DNA of 64,000 nucleotides from Bryopsis sp. KO-2023 (GCA_030272585.1 BSYQ01000007.1:3166001-3230000); one strand, 5' to 3'. Numbered from the stretch's first letter, positions 21,110 through 31,802 are shown. Notes: generated by a model from the sequence alone, not told the origin. A program made the numbers and translations.

Positions 21110-21459
21110 TGCAACGGCTGCGACTCTGCAAGTCTGCCAGCCAAGCTGAAGGTGAAACAAAAGGGAGACCAAGGTGCAAAGCACTCCAAACAAGGTTAAA
21201 GCTAGGTTAAAACCAAGTGTATCAATACCCTAGAGGCGCTGCCCAAATACCCTGCTGCAGCACCTCTGACAAGACCTGATCCCCTGATCAGACAACTACT
21301 GAGCTGACACAGTGAACCCATCACTGTATCAGGTCAGATCACAGAATGTTCTGAGCTGCCAGTTCAGCAGGGACACCTGCTGAGCTGCCAGCTCGCCAAC
21401 CTACAGTCAGATCTCCTGATTCAGGGCCCAGCAGGCTCTGAATCAGGCGATTCACTACA
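21110..21459 (-). repeat. Gypsy-A LTR
   Basis: On the minus strand it starts TGTAGTGAATC (21459 leftward) and ends GTTGCA at 21110, about 350 bp. Start and end resemble the LARD-like LTR (TGTAGTGATTC...GTTACA). It may serve as 5' LTR of Gypsy-A and as 3' LTR of an upstream element, because an integrase C-terminus ends 75 bases before it. Confidence 0.7.
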
Positions 21460-21533
21460 CCATCTGATCCAAATCACTTCTATTTTACACGCTTCAACTG
21501 CGCATAGACTCCGAGGTAGCAAAGAACAACCAC

Positions 21534-21794
21534 TCATTGGATATAAGGAAGCAAGAAATCACAATGGAAAACTTGCTCCTGGTGCGGCCGCTGAACTCGA
21601 CGCACCACACAACGATGCGCCGATAACACTTGCACCACTTCATCGGGCCCAATCCAGCAGTATGGCCGTAATTTCTGACCCACCTGACGTCCACGTCCAT
21701 GATTCTTCACCCACACCCAATCGCCAACCTGGTAACTGTGCAACAGTTTAGGTTGTTTCGCCGCACGGCGAGCGCGATTGGCGCGCATAGTCTG
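21534..21794 (-). pseudogene. Ty3/Gypsy integrase C-terminal fragment
   Basis: The minus-strand frame reads through MRANRARRAAKQPK, GDWVWVKNHGRG, YCWIGPDEVVQVL and VFHCDFLLPYIQ before a stop at 21534. The GDxVWV...GPxxV pattern is the SH3-like end of Gypsy integrases. It is cut on the right by LINE1-A at about 21795-21825. It may be the 3' end of a Gypsy-A copy sharing the LTR at 21110-21459, or an unrelated Gypsy. The remaining pol is absent. Confidence 0.65.
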
Positions 21795-21814
21795 AAAAAT
21801 TTCGCGCTGAAAAT

Positions 21815-22891
21815 TTTCGCGCTGAAAAATTTCGTGTATTTGGAGTGTGGTGTTTTGCCGGTCACGTTTTATTTGTACCGGAACGCGTTGAAGTTTTGGA
21901 ATCGCCTGATGCAATTGCCGGCGACGCATCCCACGCGGGCGATGCTGTTCTGGTTGCGTGGTCAGCCGGATTCTCGGCGTTCTTGGTGGGTCCAGTTTCG
22001 TGATATGGTGAGACGCTTTGTTCCACAGTTCGATGGGTTTGTGGAGGTGGACGTGGCGACCTGGGCGCTTGCCTATAAGGCAGATATTGTGGGTCAGTTG
22101 CGTTCTCGACATCCGCGTATCGTGGCGTATTACAATCGGTTCAAACCGACGTTTTGTTACACGAAGGCGCTGTCTTCTTTTACGGATTTGGGTTTGCGTA
22201 CGACTTGGGTGCGTTTTCGGGCTCGTCTTCACGGTTTGGAGATCGATGCTGTGGACTTGAGTGATAGAGACGTGCCTTTGAACGAGAGGTATTGTCCGTT
22301 TTGTTTGGCCGCTGGGGTTTCGACGCCTGAAAACGAGGTGCATTTTCTTTTTGCTTGTCCGCTTTATGTGCGGTTGCGTGTGAACTCGGTCGTGGAAGAG
22401 AGTCGTGGCTCTCTGTTTCGTTTGTTTAATTGTCCGGGGCAGGTTCGTGTGGCTGTTTATATTCGCCGGGCGCTCGCCTTGCGTAGGGAGTGGTTGGACG
22501 CTCGTTCGTAGTGGGCTTGTAGCGACTGGTGGTGTTTGTTTTTCGTTGTTCTGGATGTTTCGTTTGATGGGGAAGTTGGTGTTCTTTGTTGTTTGCTTTG
22601 TTTGTTGGGCGCTCGCTCTGGGTTTCTGAGTTGGAAGCGACCGATTCTTGTGTTTGGTTTTATGTTTTGACGTTTGGGCTCTTTCTTGAGTTTCGATTGG
22701 GGATTTCTGGTTTCAGCGACGTTGGCACTTTTTTGTTTTAGGAGATTTTGTTCATTTAGGAGTTGATTACATTCAGAGGCTTTTGCCTTGCTTCGAACGT
22801 TGGGACACAATTCACTCATGTATGTCGTTGCAACAGGGCGGTTTGCCCTACGCAACTTGTAATTCTGTTTCTGTTTCTGTTTCTGTTTCAG
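21815..22891 (+). mobile_element. LINE1-A, 5'-truncated, (TTTCTG)n tail
   Basis: A 3' LINE1 fragment starts within ORF2 and runs through the stop at 22509-22511, the roughly 350-base 3' UTR, the terminal hairpin and a TCTGTT-type tail (22861-22889). The right flank is minus-strand DIRS ORF3 sequence, the left flank Gypsy integrase. The 5' joint carries three near-copies of a TTTCGCGCTGAAAA word (21790-21830). Confidence 0.85.
21828..22511 (+). pseudogene. LINE1-A ORF2 C-terminal fragment with CCHC finger
   Basis: Open frame matching the last 228 residues or so of LINE1 ORF2: NFVYLECGVLPVTFYLYRN, WVQFRDMVRRF, then a zinc-finger segment CPFCLAAG...EVHFLFACPLY (CX2C-X12-H-X4-C, zf-RVT-like) and the end REWLDARS. 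EN and RT are missing, so no activity is expected. Confidence 0.8.
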
Positions 22892-22985
22892 CACCGCCAC
22901 TCCTGTTCCTGAGCGTCGGAATGCGCGGAAGTCTTCCCCACGACACGGAACCAAAAAGAAAATTCGCCTCTTTGTTCGCGTTAAG

Positions 22986-23069
22986 AAACAGAAACAGAAA
23001 TTACATGTTGCGAAGGGCCAATCCGCCCTGTTGCAACCACATACAATGTCTCAGCCATGTCCAAAAGAG
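22986..23069 (-). mobile_element. LINE2 3'-tip insertion (84 bp) with target duplication
   Basis: Only the last 84 bases of LINE2 are present: tail (TTTCTG)n, hairpin and a little 3' UTR, in minus orientation. GCGTTAAG flanks both sides (22978-22985 and 23070-23077), and the uninterrupted sequence exists in the intact DIRS-1 copy. Confidence 0.85.
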
Positions 23070-23101
23070 GCGTTAAGAGGACTTTGCCACACTGTTGGAA
23101 C

Positions 23102-25894
23102 AAGGATACAAGGATACAAGGATACAAGGATTACAAGTTGCGTAGGGCAAACCGCCCTGTTGCAACGACATACATGAGTGAATCGTGTCCCAACGTTCGA
23201 AGCAAGGCAAAAGCCTCTGAATGTAATCAACTCCTAAATGAACAAAATCTCCTAAAACAAAAAAGTTCCAACGTCTCTGAAACCAGAAATCCCCAATCGA
23301 AACTCAAGAAAGAGCCCAAACGTCAAAACATAAAACCAAACACAAGAATCGGTCGCTTCCAACTCAGAAACCCGGAGCGAGCGCCCAACAAACAAAGCAA
23401 ACAACGAAGAACACCAACTTCCCCATCAAACGAAACATCCAGAACAACGAAAAACAAACACCACCAGTCGCTACAAGCCCACTACGAACGAGCGTCCAAC
23501 CACTCCCTACGCAAGGCGAGCGCCCGGCGAATATAAACAGCCACACGAACCTGCCCCGGACAATTAAACAAACGAAACAGAGAGCCACGACTCTCTTCCA
23601 CGACCGAGTTCACACGCAACCGCACATAAAGCGGACAAGCAAAAAGAAAATGCACCTCGTTTTCAGGCGTCGAAACCCCAGCGGCCAAACAAAACGGACA
23701 ATACCTCTCGTTCAAAGGCACGTCTCTATCACTCAAGTCCACAGCATCGATCTCCAAACCGTGAAGACGAGCCCGAAAACGCACCCAAGTCGTACGCAAA
23801 CCCAAATCCGTAAAAGAAGACAGCGCCTTCGTGTAACAAAACGTCGGTTTGAACCGATTGTAATACGCCACGATACGCGGATGTCGGGAACGCAATTGAC
23901 CCACAATATCTGCCTTATAGGCACGCGCCCAGGTCGCCACGTCCACCTCCACAAACCCATCGAACTGTGGAACAAAGCGTCTCACCATATCACGAAACTG
24001 AACCCACCAAGAACGCCGAGAATCCGGCTGACCACGCAACCAGAACAGCATCGCCCGCGTGGGATGCGTCGCCGGCAATTGCATCAGGCGATTCCAAAAC
24101 TTCAACGCGTTCCGGTACAAATAAAACGTGACCGGCAAAACACCACACTCCAAATACACGAAATTCTTCAGCGCCCTCGTCGGAAGACGTAGCACCGATT
24201 TTAGGTAACGCACCAACAGATCGTTCAGCTCCCGCTTGTGCGGCTGAGTCAGAAAGAACACCCAAACCGGCGCAGCATACTGCACCTTCCCCAAAACGTA
24301 CATCTTGAAGAGAGCCACCAGAGTCCGTGGATCCCTCAAACCGATCTCAAACGCCCTCGCACGCAAACGCCCAACAGCCACGTTGCCCGCACACAACACC
24401 TTTGAAATATGCTCCCGAAACACGTTGACGTCCCCAGGCCCATCGTAAAACACCACACCCAAATACTTGAGCGTGCGCTGCAACGGCACATCGTGTCCAC
24501 CAAACGAAACCGAAGTACGCGACCCCGGGTTCACCGCAAGCACCTCCGTCTTCTCATGGTTCGTCTTGATATGCCAGGCTTGCTCAAACCGAAGCGTCAA
24601 GTCGCCCACCGCCTGCACACCTTCCTCATCACGCAAAGGCACCAGAGTGTCGTCCGCAAAGATCATCGCGACGATCTTCACCAGGGCAAAAACAACTCGT
24701 TCCAAGTCCAGTCGCTCCAAGAGAAGAGGAAAGTTATCATGGTAACAAGTATACAACAGAGGACTGAAAGGGCAGCCTTGTCGCACACCACGGCGCATCT
24801 CAAACGAGCGCGAACAGCCACGAGTCCCCCTAACCACCGCCGAGGAGTTCTGATACATGTACCTCACAAGTTCAATCAGCCAAGGATGCAGGCCCATACG
24901 TCGCAAGTGCAACCACAAGCGATCGTGATGCACACTGTCGTAAGCTTTCGCCAAATCCATCGACAGCAAAAACAACAAGTTCCCAGTCTTCTTCGCCCAG
25001 AAAATGAGACCCCACGCCAGCAAAATCCAAGTCACCGTTTCACAGCCCCTCCGAAAACCGGCCTGAGTGGGATGACGAACAGGGTCCAACACAGGTGCGA
25101 CGCGCTCCATCAACGTATAAACAAACAGTTTGTACCACACCGTACAGAGCATGATCGGACGATAACGAATGGGATCCGAACGATGTCCACGGTTCTTGTA
25201 AATGGGGCGCACCATACCAAACAGCCAGCTCCGAGGAACACGTCTCTCGCGAAGGCATCGATTAAAGAGAGCGAGCAGCAACGGAAGCCAAGCCTCCTGC
25301 AACCCCTGTCCCTTGAAGAACGCCGGCGTCCACGAATCCGCACCAGCACACGTCCCCAGTTTCAACTTTCTCACCGCCTGCTTGACCTCCACGTCAGTAA
25401 AAGGCGTCACAAGGTCGTCACGTCCCAACACATCGCTCCTGATATCAACATGAGGCTCTGGATCATCCGTATCAAGAGAGGAGGCCTCGAAAAACTCCGT
25501 AAAGTGCTTGTGCCAATCGTCCAAAGTTACAGCATCAGAAGCACGCTTCTGCCTCGGAAACAAAGTGGAGTGAAAACGTTTGGAATCCTCCTTGAAGAGG
25601 CGCTGCATATAGTCACCATATCCCAGGTCGAACTGACGCTTCTCTCGAGCCAAAACAGCAAAATAGCGATTCCTCAATCTCCTCGCATCAACAGCCAGAT
25701 CAGGCGATTCGGGTCGCCGCAAATATGCCCTCCAAGCACGCCGGTACTCACGCAAAGCATCGATACACGCCTGATTATACCAAGGCTGCCGAGAAACGCG
25801 CCGAGCTGGAACAGATGAAGAGCGCTTCACCAACTGGGTAGTCACCACAGCCGAAACCGAACGAGCAACACAATCCACCGATGCTCCCGAATCG
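23102..25894 (-). mobile_element. LINE1-B, 5'-truncated, (CCTTGTAT)n tail
   Basis: Minus-strand LINE1 copy beginning just inside ORF2 after the endonuclease, inserted in DIRS ORF3. TTGGAAC flanks both ends (23095-23101 and 25897-25903). The tail is an 8-bp CCTTGTAT-type repeat at the left end. Confidence 0.9.
23482..25894 (-). CDS. LINE1-B ORF2 (RT and CCHC), endonuclease missing
   Basis: About 800 codons are open from the truncation point to REWLDARS. RT blocks in order: WTPAFFKGQG, RPIYKNRG and YRPIMLCTVWYK, QAGFRRG, MDLAKAYDSVHHDRLW, RRGVRQGCPFSPLLYT, catalytic MIFADDTLV, LAVNPGS, LKYLGVVFYDG, then the C-terminal zinc finger. It lacks the N-terminal apurinic-type endonuclease, so it cannot start target-primed reverse transcription alone. 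A few residues differ from the other copies (FALVK for FDLVK, EQAWH for EQDWH, TQPHK for TQQHK). Confidence 0.85.
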
Positions 25895-25903
25895 TTTTGG
25901 AAC

Positions 25904-26510
25904 GGGATCCCTAGTTGTTTCCTCGTGCCCAAACTTGCAAAACTGTTCCATTGTTTCCAAACATTGCGAAACCAAAATCATCGTTCGCTCCAGACCGATG
26001 TCAATGATTTGGTCGCTCCAATAAACCAAAAAACCAACGGGTTACCATCCTGGCAAACCAGTCCCCGTCTTGAAAACGCTCCAGCGCCAATAGCTCGCGC
26101 CTGGAGGTGTTTGCCCTCCGAATCTCCCGGGCAGGATCGTCGCCGCATTGGGATTCAGAACTGTGATCAAAGTCCCCTCCGCCATCAGTTCTTGGTGCCA
26201 CCAGCGGTCCAACCAACGTGGCACCAACAGCAGGCACGGGAGGGAGTGCTCCAGAAGATGCTTCACGACTTCAGGAACGTTCTCGATGGGAGGGAACACC
26301 CAGTTCCTCTCCGCCCACAGACGTAGCATTTTGCTCGAGAACGACGAGGCTGACGAGGCATCACGAATGACGTCACGGTTGACTTCCAGATAGGTCAATT
26401 CGAGGGGGTTCTCCCACGCGCCAAGTGACCCCAGAAAGGTCGACGAAAAAACGAAACCAAGGCGCACCAAGAGCGCAACAAACGAATCAAGCAGAAACCC
26501 TCTAAAAACA
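25904..26510 (-). pseudogene. DIRS-like RT C-terminus and ORF3 start, diverged
   Basis: The minus frame 26470-26042 includes AERNWVFPPIENVPEVVKHL, PRWLDRWWHQELMAEGT and YWRWSVFKTG, matching the end of DIRS-1 RT-RNase H. Its N-terminal part (GAWENPLELTYLEVNRDV) does not match the DIRS-1 copies in this window and may be a sister family or a rearrangement. The following ORF3 start is cut by LINE1-B. Confidence 0.65.
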
Positions 26511-27725
26511 TGTCTTCAACGTCAGTTGAAAAGTTTATGCGGCAGTTGGGCACAGGGCGGGTAGTTTCGTGGTTGTGGTACTTGGCTTAGCTGTACTCGT
26601 TTGAGTGGTCAGGATTTGATGGGCGTATTCGGTGGTTCTGGTGCTGCCAGGGTGGCAGTCAGACATTTAGTTTGTGCGGTTCTGATTGCAGCATTACAAT
26701 GTACAGCACAGCACCGCTGTACGACTGTAGTGCTGCACAGCACGGATATAAGCGGGCCATTTGTTTTGCTATTCACTTTTCTGCTCTTCGAGCAGCCCAG
26801 CAATTCGTTTGCTGGCTCCTTGTAAGGAGATCTCAGTGTGTGGAGCGACACTCTCTAGAAGAGGCTCGTCAACACGCATAACACCGACCTGATCGCGACC
26901 TGGGGCAATACATCGGCGAAATCGTGAAGGGGTCGTTTGTGAACGGCCGTATCGACAGTTCGCAGCTACTGTCTTGCTCAAGCCAACGTCCACAGCGCCT
27001 GCTGTTCGCTCCAAGCGCTGTGCTGCGCCAAACCCATGCTCTGGAGCGCCAAGTGATGGGGCCCGCAAGCTAGGGTTTGTACTGCTCGACCTGCGTGCTG
27101 TGAGGAAACGGCACTACAGGATTACAAGCAGACAAGGGCGCTCACCAAGAAATGGGGGAACTAAAACAGAACATGACAGAGCCTATGGGAGAGGATCTGT
27201 TCACAAGGACACAAGGGTTCGAGGACCTGTCGGCACAGTGGACAGCATTGAAAGTACGGCGAAACGTGAGTCAGTGGAGACGGATTGGAACGTCTAATGA
27301 GGTACTGCGAATCATATCAGGGGGTGTCAAAGTGCGGTTTGACGGTACACCACGAACGCAGCAGTTCGGTGGTTCTTTTCTTAAGTCAGAAACGCAAAGA
27401 AAAGAATGGAGGGAAATCAGAAAGGATTATCTAGAGAAGGGTGCGATCAGCATCGTGGATAATCCTGATAAATCGGCTCATGTCAGCCGATCATTTTTGG
27501 TACCCAAAAAGGATGAATTTGGGAATAGAACTGGGCAGCGTCTGATAATAGACTTGAGGCCTTTAAATGCACAGGTGTTGCCCTACCCTGTGCATTACGA
27601 GGATTTGCGCTCGTTGCCTCATATGCTGCGCCAGAACGATTTTTTGATTAAGTTCGATTTGAAGGACGCCTTTTTTCACGTCGGGATTCATCCAGATCAT
27701 AAGAAATTCTTTCAATTCGAAAGAA
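26511..27725 (+). mobile_element. DIRS-1 copy, 5' part only
   Basis: Starts TGTCTTCAACG and carries the A repeat (26511-26787, TATA-like GGATATAAG), a gag remnant lacking its start codon, and the first third of RT. It stops at TTCAATTCGAA where LINE1-C begins. The rest of this copy is not found in the window. Confidence 0.8.
27152..27725 (+). pseudogene. DIRS-1 RT N-terminal fragment
   Basis: From ATG 27152 (MGELKQNMTEPMGEDLF) the frame matches the intact RT ORF at 59571-61658 through FDLKDAFFHVGIHPDHKKFF, which contains the first catalytic Asp, and is then cut by LINE1-C. The catalytic YLDD block and RNase H are absent. Confidence 0.85.
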
Positions 27726-27883
27726 TTCCTGTCCTTTCACGGTTCATCACGCTAGTGACAGCCACTGCAGGGGGTTGTCACGATTGGACTGGGCATTGTG
27801 GGTACCTGTCACACGTTCGCTCAGGGGTGTCGCACCTGTTACACGGGTGTCGCCCTGTAGTACTGTGGTGTGGAACAGGTGTA

Positions 27884-28022
27884 CGCTTGCAGGGTGTAAG
27901 CTTGCAGGGTGTAAGCTTGCAGGGTGTAAGCTTGCAGGGTGTAAGCTTGCAGGGAGTAAGCTTGCAGGGTGTAAGCTTGCAGGGTGTAAGCTTGCACGGT
28001 ATATACTTGCAAGTAAGCTTGC
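27884..28022 (+). repeat. 15-bp tandem repeat in LINE1-C 5' UTR
   Basis: Units of the type GTAAGCTTGCAGGGT, about eight copies with the last ones diverged, each containing a HindIII site. The same array is in LINE1-J (44840-44980), and a variant is in LINE2 (40725-40812, minus). Confidence 0.9.
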
Positions 28023-28196
28023 AGCCGTTTATACTTGCTGAAGTATAAACTTGCTTGGACCGTGGAACGTCATCTGGGGGTGTGGAACTCCATTGCTCTC
28101 GGCTGCAAGGGGTGTAGAACAGGCACGATTGCGTCAGCCAGCTCGTTTATTTTTCGTACGGCTCTACGCCTTTGGCGAAATCGTGAGGGCAGTGAT

Positions 28197-31100
28197 ATGG
28201 GGGATGGACCTGAGGACCAGGGGACCAGTATGGAGGGGGTTCAGCGTCCTAAGCGCCGGGCGGACTCAGACCCCCGAACTGACGCAGCAGCCTGCCCGTC
28301 TATTGACGTGAGGGATCCGGCGTTCACCTTTTTGCATGAGCGCGTTGATGCACAGACTGATTCGGTGCGTGTGATCAAGGACCTCCAGGCGTGTGTTAAA
28401 AAAATGGTGGTTACGCTGATGCGTCTCGATTCGGTTCCGGAGAAACTGGAGTCCATGCAGGAATCGATGATTTCTCGAATCCAGAGCCTGGAGGCTCGTG
28501 TGGAGAAATGTGAAGTTGACCTCGCTCAACGTGTTGTGGCTTTGGAGGCCAAGGTGAAGTCATTTGAGCAGGCTGGCCCTCCTGCGGACGTGCGACGTAC
28601 TATTGGTGGTCTGGAGGATCGCTTGTCTCTTGCAGTTGATTCTATCAGTCAGTTGGAGAAGAAATCGAATCTCCTGTTTGTTGGTGTACCTGATTCGGAG
28701 GCTGAACGGGGTCCTGCCCTGCGCGACACAGTTGTTGGCATCTTGGATCGGCTTCAGGACGAGCTGATGGATTCCTCGACAGAGCGGTATTCCTCTCACG
28801 TCGCGTTCGTGACTCGTCTTGGTCGTTTCCGGGCTGGTGCTCGTCCGCGGCCTCTACTGGTGCGGTTTAAGACCGATCTGATTCCATTGGCGTTGTGGGG
28901 AATGAAGAAGGACATCCGTTTGGCCATCTCTGCCGTTGTTTTGCTTGGGGATTTCAATGGGCATACGGGCACCGAGGTGGACGGGGAGGATGTTGGGTTT
29001 CAGGAGAGATCCAATTGTGATCGCTCTGCTGTTAGTTGGAATGGTCGTCGTCTCTTGTCTTTGTGTCAGGCTGCTGGTGTGCGTATTTTCAATGGCCGTG
29101 TTCGTGGGGATTTGATTGGGGAGTGTACGTTTCGGCAACAGGGTGTTTGGAGTCTTTTGGACTATGTCGTGGGCAGTGAGTCTATTTTGTCGGATTGGGA
29201 CGTTTCTTTGTTTGTGGAGCCCGATCCGCCGTTGCACATTTCGGATCACAGGGCTGTTGTTTTGACTGTTGCGTTTTCTCAGGTGTGGGATCAGGCTGTG
29301 GATCGTGGAAGGTATCGTATGGCGGCACGGGATCAGCAGCGATTGGCTCGGTTTTTGCGATGCAATCGTGATTCTTTGCTTTCAGGAATCGATTCGGGAG
29401 CATCGGTGGATTGTGTTGCTCGTTCGGTTTCGGCTGTGGTGACTACCCAGTTGGTGAAGCGCTCTTCATCTGTTCCAGCTCGGCGCGTTTCTCGGCAGCC
29501 TTGGTATAATCAGGCGTGTATCGATGCTTTGCGTGAGTACCGGCGTGCTTGGAGGGCATATTTGCGGCGACCCGAATCGCCTGATCTGGCTGTTGATGCG
29601 AGGAGATTGAGGAATCGCTATTTTGCTGTTTTGGCTCGAGAGAAGCGTCAGTTCGACCTGGGATATGGTGACTATATGCAGCGCCTCTTCAAGGAGGATT
29701 CCAAACGTTTTCACTCCACTTTGTTTCCGAGGCAGAAGCGTGCTTCTGATGCTGTAACTTTGGACGATTGGCACAAGCACTTTACGGAGTTTTTCGAGGC
29801 CTCCTCTCTTGATACGGATGATCCAGAGCCTCATGTTGATATCAGGAGCGATGTGTTGGGACGTGACGACCTTGTGACGCCTTTTACTGACGTGGAGGTC
29901 AAGCAGGCGGTGAGAAAGTTGAAACTGGGGACGTGTGCTGGTGCGGATTCGTGGACGCCGGCGTTCTTCAAGGGACAGGGGTTGCAGGAGGCTTGGCTTC
30001 CGTTGCTGCTCGCTCTCTTTAATCGATGCCTTCGCGAGAGACGTGTTCCTCGGAGCTGGCTGTTTGGTATGGTGCGCCCCATTTACAAGAACCGTGGACA
30101 TCGTTCGGATCCCATTCGTTATCGTCCGATCATGCTCTGTACGGTGTGGTACAAACTGTTTGTTTATACGTTGATGGAGCGCGTCGCACCTGTGTTGGAC
30201 CCTGTTCGTCATCCCACTCAGGCCGGTTTTCGGAGGGGCTGTGAAACGGTGACTTGGATTTTGCTGGCGTGGGGTCTCATTTTCTGGGCGAAGAAGACTG
30301 GGAACTTGTTGTTTTTGCTGTCGATGGATTTGGCGAAAGCTTACGACAGTGTGCATCACGATCGCTTGTGGTTGCACTTGCGACGTATGGGCCTGCATCC
30401 TTGGCTGATTGAACTTGTGAGGTACATGTATCAGAACTCCTCGGCGGTGGTTAGGGGGACTCGTGGCTGTTCGCGCTCGTTTGAGATGCGCCGTGGTGTG
30501 CGACAAGGCTGCCCTTTCAGTCCTCTGTTGTATACTTGTTACCATGATAACTTTCCTCTTCTCTTGGAGCGACTGGACTTGGAACGAGTTGTTTTTGACC
30601 TGGTGAAGATCGTCGCGATGATCTTTGCGGACGACACTCTGGTGCCTTTGCGTGATGAGGAAGGTGTGCAGGCGGTGGGCGACTTGACGCTTCGGTTTGA
30701 GCAAGACTGGCATATCAAGACGAACCATGAGAAGACGGAGGTGCTTGCGGTGAACCCGGGGTCGCGTACTTCGGTTTCGTTTGGTGGACACGATGTGCCG
30801 TTGCAGCGCACGCTCAAGTATTTGGGTGTGGTGTTTTACGATGGGCCTGGGGACGTCAACGTGTTTCGGGAGCATATTTCAAAGGTGTTGTGTGCGGGCA
30901 ACGTGGCTGTTGGGCGTTTGCGTGCGAGGGCGTTTGAGATCGGTTTGAGGGATCCACGGACTCTGGTGGCTCTCTTCAAGATGTACGTTTTGGGGAAGGT
31001 GCAGTATGCTGCGCCGGTTTGGGTGTTCTTTCTGACTCAGCAGCACAAGCGGGAGCTGAACGATCTGTTGGTGCGTTACCTAAAATCGGTGCTACGTCTT

Positions 31101-31802
31101 CCGACGAGGGCGCTGAAGAATTTCGTGTATTTGGAGTGTGGTGTTTTGCCGGTCACGTTTTATTTGTACCGGAACGCGTTGAAGTTTTGGAATCGCCTGA
31201 TGCAATTGCCGGCGACGCATCCCACGCGGGCGATGCTGTTCTGGTTGCGTGGTCAGCCGGATTCTCGGCGTTCTTGGTGGGTTCAGTTTCGTGATATGGT
31301 GAGACGCTTTGTTCCACAGTTCGATGGGTTTGTGGAGGTGGACGTGGCGACCTGGGCGCGTGCCTATAAGGCAGATATTGTGGGTCAGCTGCGTTCCCGA
31401 CATCCGCGTATCGTGGCGTATTATAATCGGTTCAAACCGACGTTTTGTTACACGAACGCGTTGTCTTCTTTTACGGATTTGGGTTTGCGTACGACTTGGG
31501 TGCGTTTTCGGGCTCGTCTTCACGGTTTGGAGATCGATGCTGTGGACTTGAGTGATAGAGACGTGCCTTTGAACGAGAGGTATTGTCCGTTTTGTTTGGC
31601 CGCTGGGGTTTCGACGCCTGAAAACGAGGTGCATTTTCTTTTTGCTTGTCCGCTTTATGTGCGGTTGCGTGTGAACTCGGTCGTGGAAGAGAGTCGTGGC
31701 TCTCTATTTCGTTTGTTTAATTGTCCGGGGCAGGTTCGTGTGGCTGTTTATATTCGCCGGGCGCTCGCCTTGCGTAGGGAGTGGTTGGACGCTCGTTCGT
31801 AG
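28197..31802 (+). CDS. LINE1-C fused ORF1-ORF2 protein
   Basis: From the ATG at 28197 (MGDGPEDQG) one frame of 1201 codons runs to the normal ORF2 end. Residues 1 to about 245 are ORF1 (coiled coil, then an L1-ORF1-like RRM segment SNLLFVGVPDSE). Near 28932 ORF1 LAISA joins ORF2 VVLLGDFNGHTG in frame, through a deletion of about 843 bases relative to LINE1-J that removes the ORF1 C-terminus, the UAG and the endonuclease N-terminus. EN residues GDFN and SDHR remain, and the whole RT (MDLAKAYDSV, FADD) and CCHC finger are intact. EN activity is unlikely without its first catalytic segments. Confidence 0.85.
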   Translation: MGDGPEDQGTSMEGVQRPKRRADSDPRTDAAACPSIDVRDPAFTFLHERVDAQTDSVRVIKDLQACVKKMVVTLMRLDSVPEKLESMQESMISRIQSLEARVEKCEVDLAQRVVALEAKVKSFEQAGPPADVRRTIGGLEDRLSLAVDSISQLEKKSNLLFVGVPDSEAERGPALRDTVVGILDRLQDELMDSSTERYSSHVAFVTRLGRFRAGARPRPLLVRFKTDLIPLALWGMKKDIRLAISAVVLLGDFNGHTGTEVDGEDVGFQERSNCDRSAVSWNGRRLLSLCQAAGVRIFNGRVRGDLIGECTFRQQGVWSLLDYVVGSESILSDWDVSLFVEPDPPLHISDHRAVVLTVAFSQVWDQAVDRGRYRMAARDQQRLARFLRCNRDSLLSGIDSGASVDCVARSVSAVVTTQLVKRSSSVPARRVSRQPWYNQACIDALREYRRAWRAYLRRPESPDLAVDARRLRNRYFAVLAREKRQFDLGYGDYMQRLFKEDSKRFHSTLFPRQKRASDAVTLDDWHKHFTEFFEASSLDTDDPEPHVDIRSDVLGRDDLVTPFTDVEVKQAVRKLKLGTCAGADSWTPAFFKGQGLQEAWLPLLLALFNRCLRERRVPRSWLFGMVRPIYKNRGHRSDPIRYRPIMLCTVWYKLFVYTLMERVAPVLDPVRHPTQAGFRRGCETVTWILLAWGLIFWAKKTGNLLFLLSMDLAKAYDSVHHDRLWLHLRRMGLHPWLIELVRYMYQNSSAVVRGTRGCSRSFEMRRGVRQGCPFSPLLYTCYHDNFPLLLERLDLERVVFDLVKIVAMIFADDTLVPLRDEEGVQAVGDLTLRFEQDWHIKTNHEKTEVLAVNPGSRTSVSFGGHDVPLQRTLKYLGVVFYDGPGDVNVFREHISKVLCAGNVAVGRLRARAFEIGLRDPRTLVALFKMYVLGKVQYAAPVWVFFLTQQHKRELNDLLVRYLKSVLRLPTRALKNFVYLECGVLPVTFYLYRNALKFWNRLMQLPATHPTRAMLFWLRGQPDSRRSWWVQFRDMVRRFVPQFDGFVEVDVATWARAYKADIVGQLRSRHPRIVAYYNRFKPTFCYTNALSSFTDLGLRTTWVRFRARLHGLEIDAVDLSDRDVPLNERYCPFCLAAGVSTPENEVHFLFACPLYVRLRVNSVVEESRGSLFRLFNCPGQVRVAVYIRRALALRREWLDARS

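Larger units (their letters stand above)
8575..21459 (-). mobile_element. Gypsy-A, minus-strand LTR element split by a 9.18-kb insertion
   Basis: Reading leftward: 5' LTR (21459-21110), primer-binding site, a GCGCAG-rich leader (to 20680), the nested element (20679-11500), two small ORFs, gag, and the start of pol, which is cut at 8575 by element X. RT, RNase H and integrase must lie beyond the left edge. Removing the nested element joins the leader to the first small ORF at the duplicated CAACC. Confidence 0.8.
22892..26510 (-). mobile_element. DIRS-like element remnant, minus strand, split by LINEs
   Basis: Two blocks (22892-23101 and 25897-26510) match, in order, the ORF3 and RT C-terminus of the DIRS-1 element at 58926-63312. 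LINE1-B and a LINE2 tip separate them. The left end is cut by LINE1-A at a CAGCACCGCC position; the right end abuts another DIRS 5' terminus at 26511. Confidence 0.75.

Noticed and set aside
24409-25818. 469-codon ORF antisense to LINE1 RT (also at 29466, 35119, 47265)
   Set aside because: It is an exact shadow of the RT coding strand, recurs with every LINE copy, and has a basic low-complexity composition without motifs.
27775-28048. Open frames with repeated LAGCK / LQGVS residues as a repeat protein
   Set aside because: All three frames stay open because the 15-bp unit is a multiple of three. It lies in the LINE 5' UTR, and the real ORF1 ATG is downstream.
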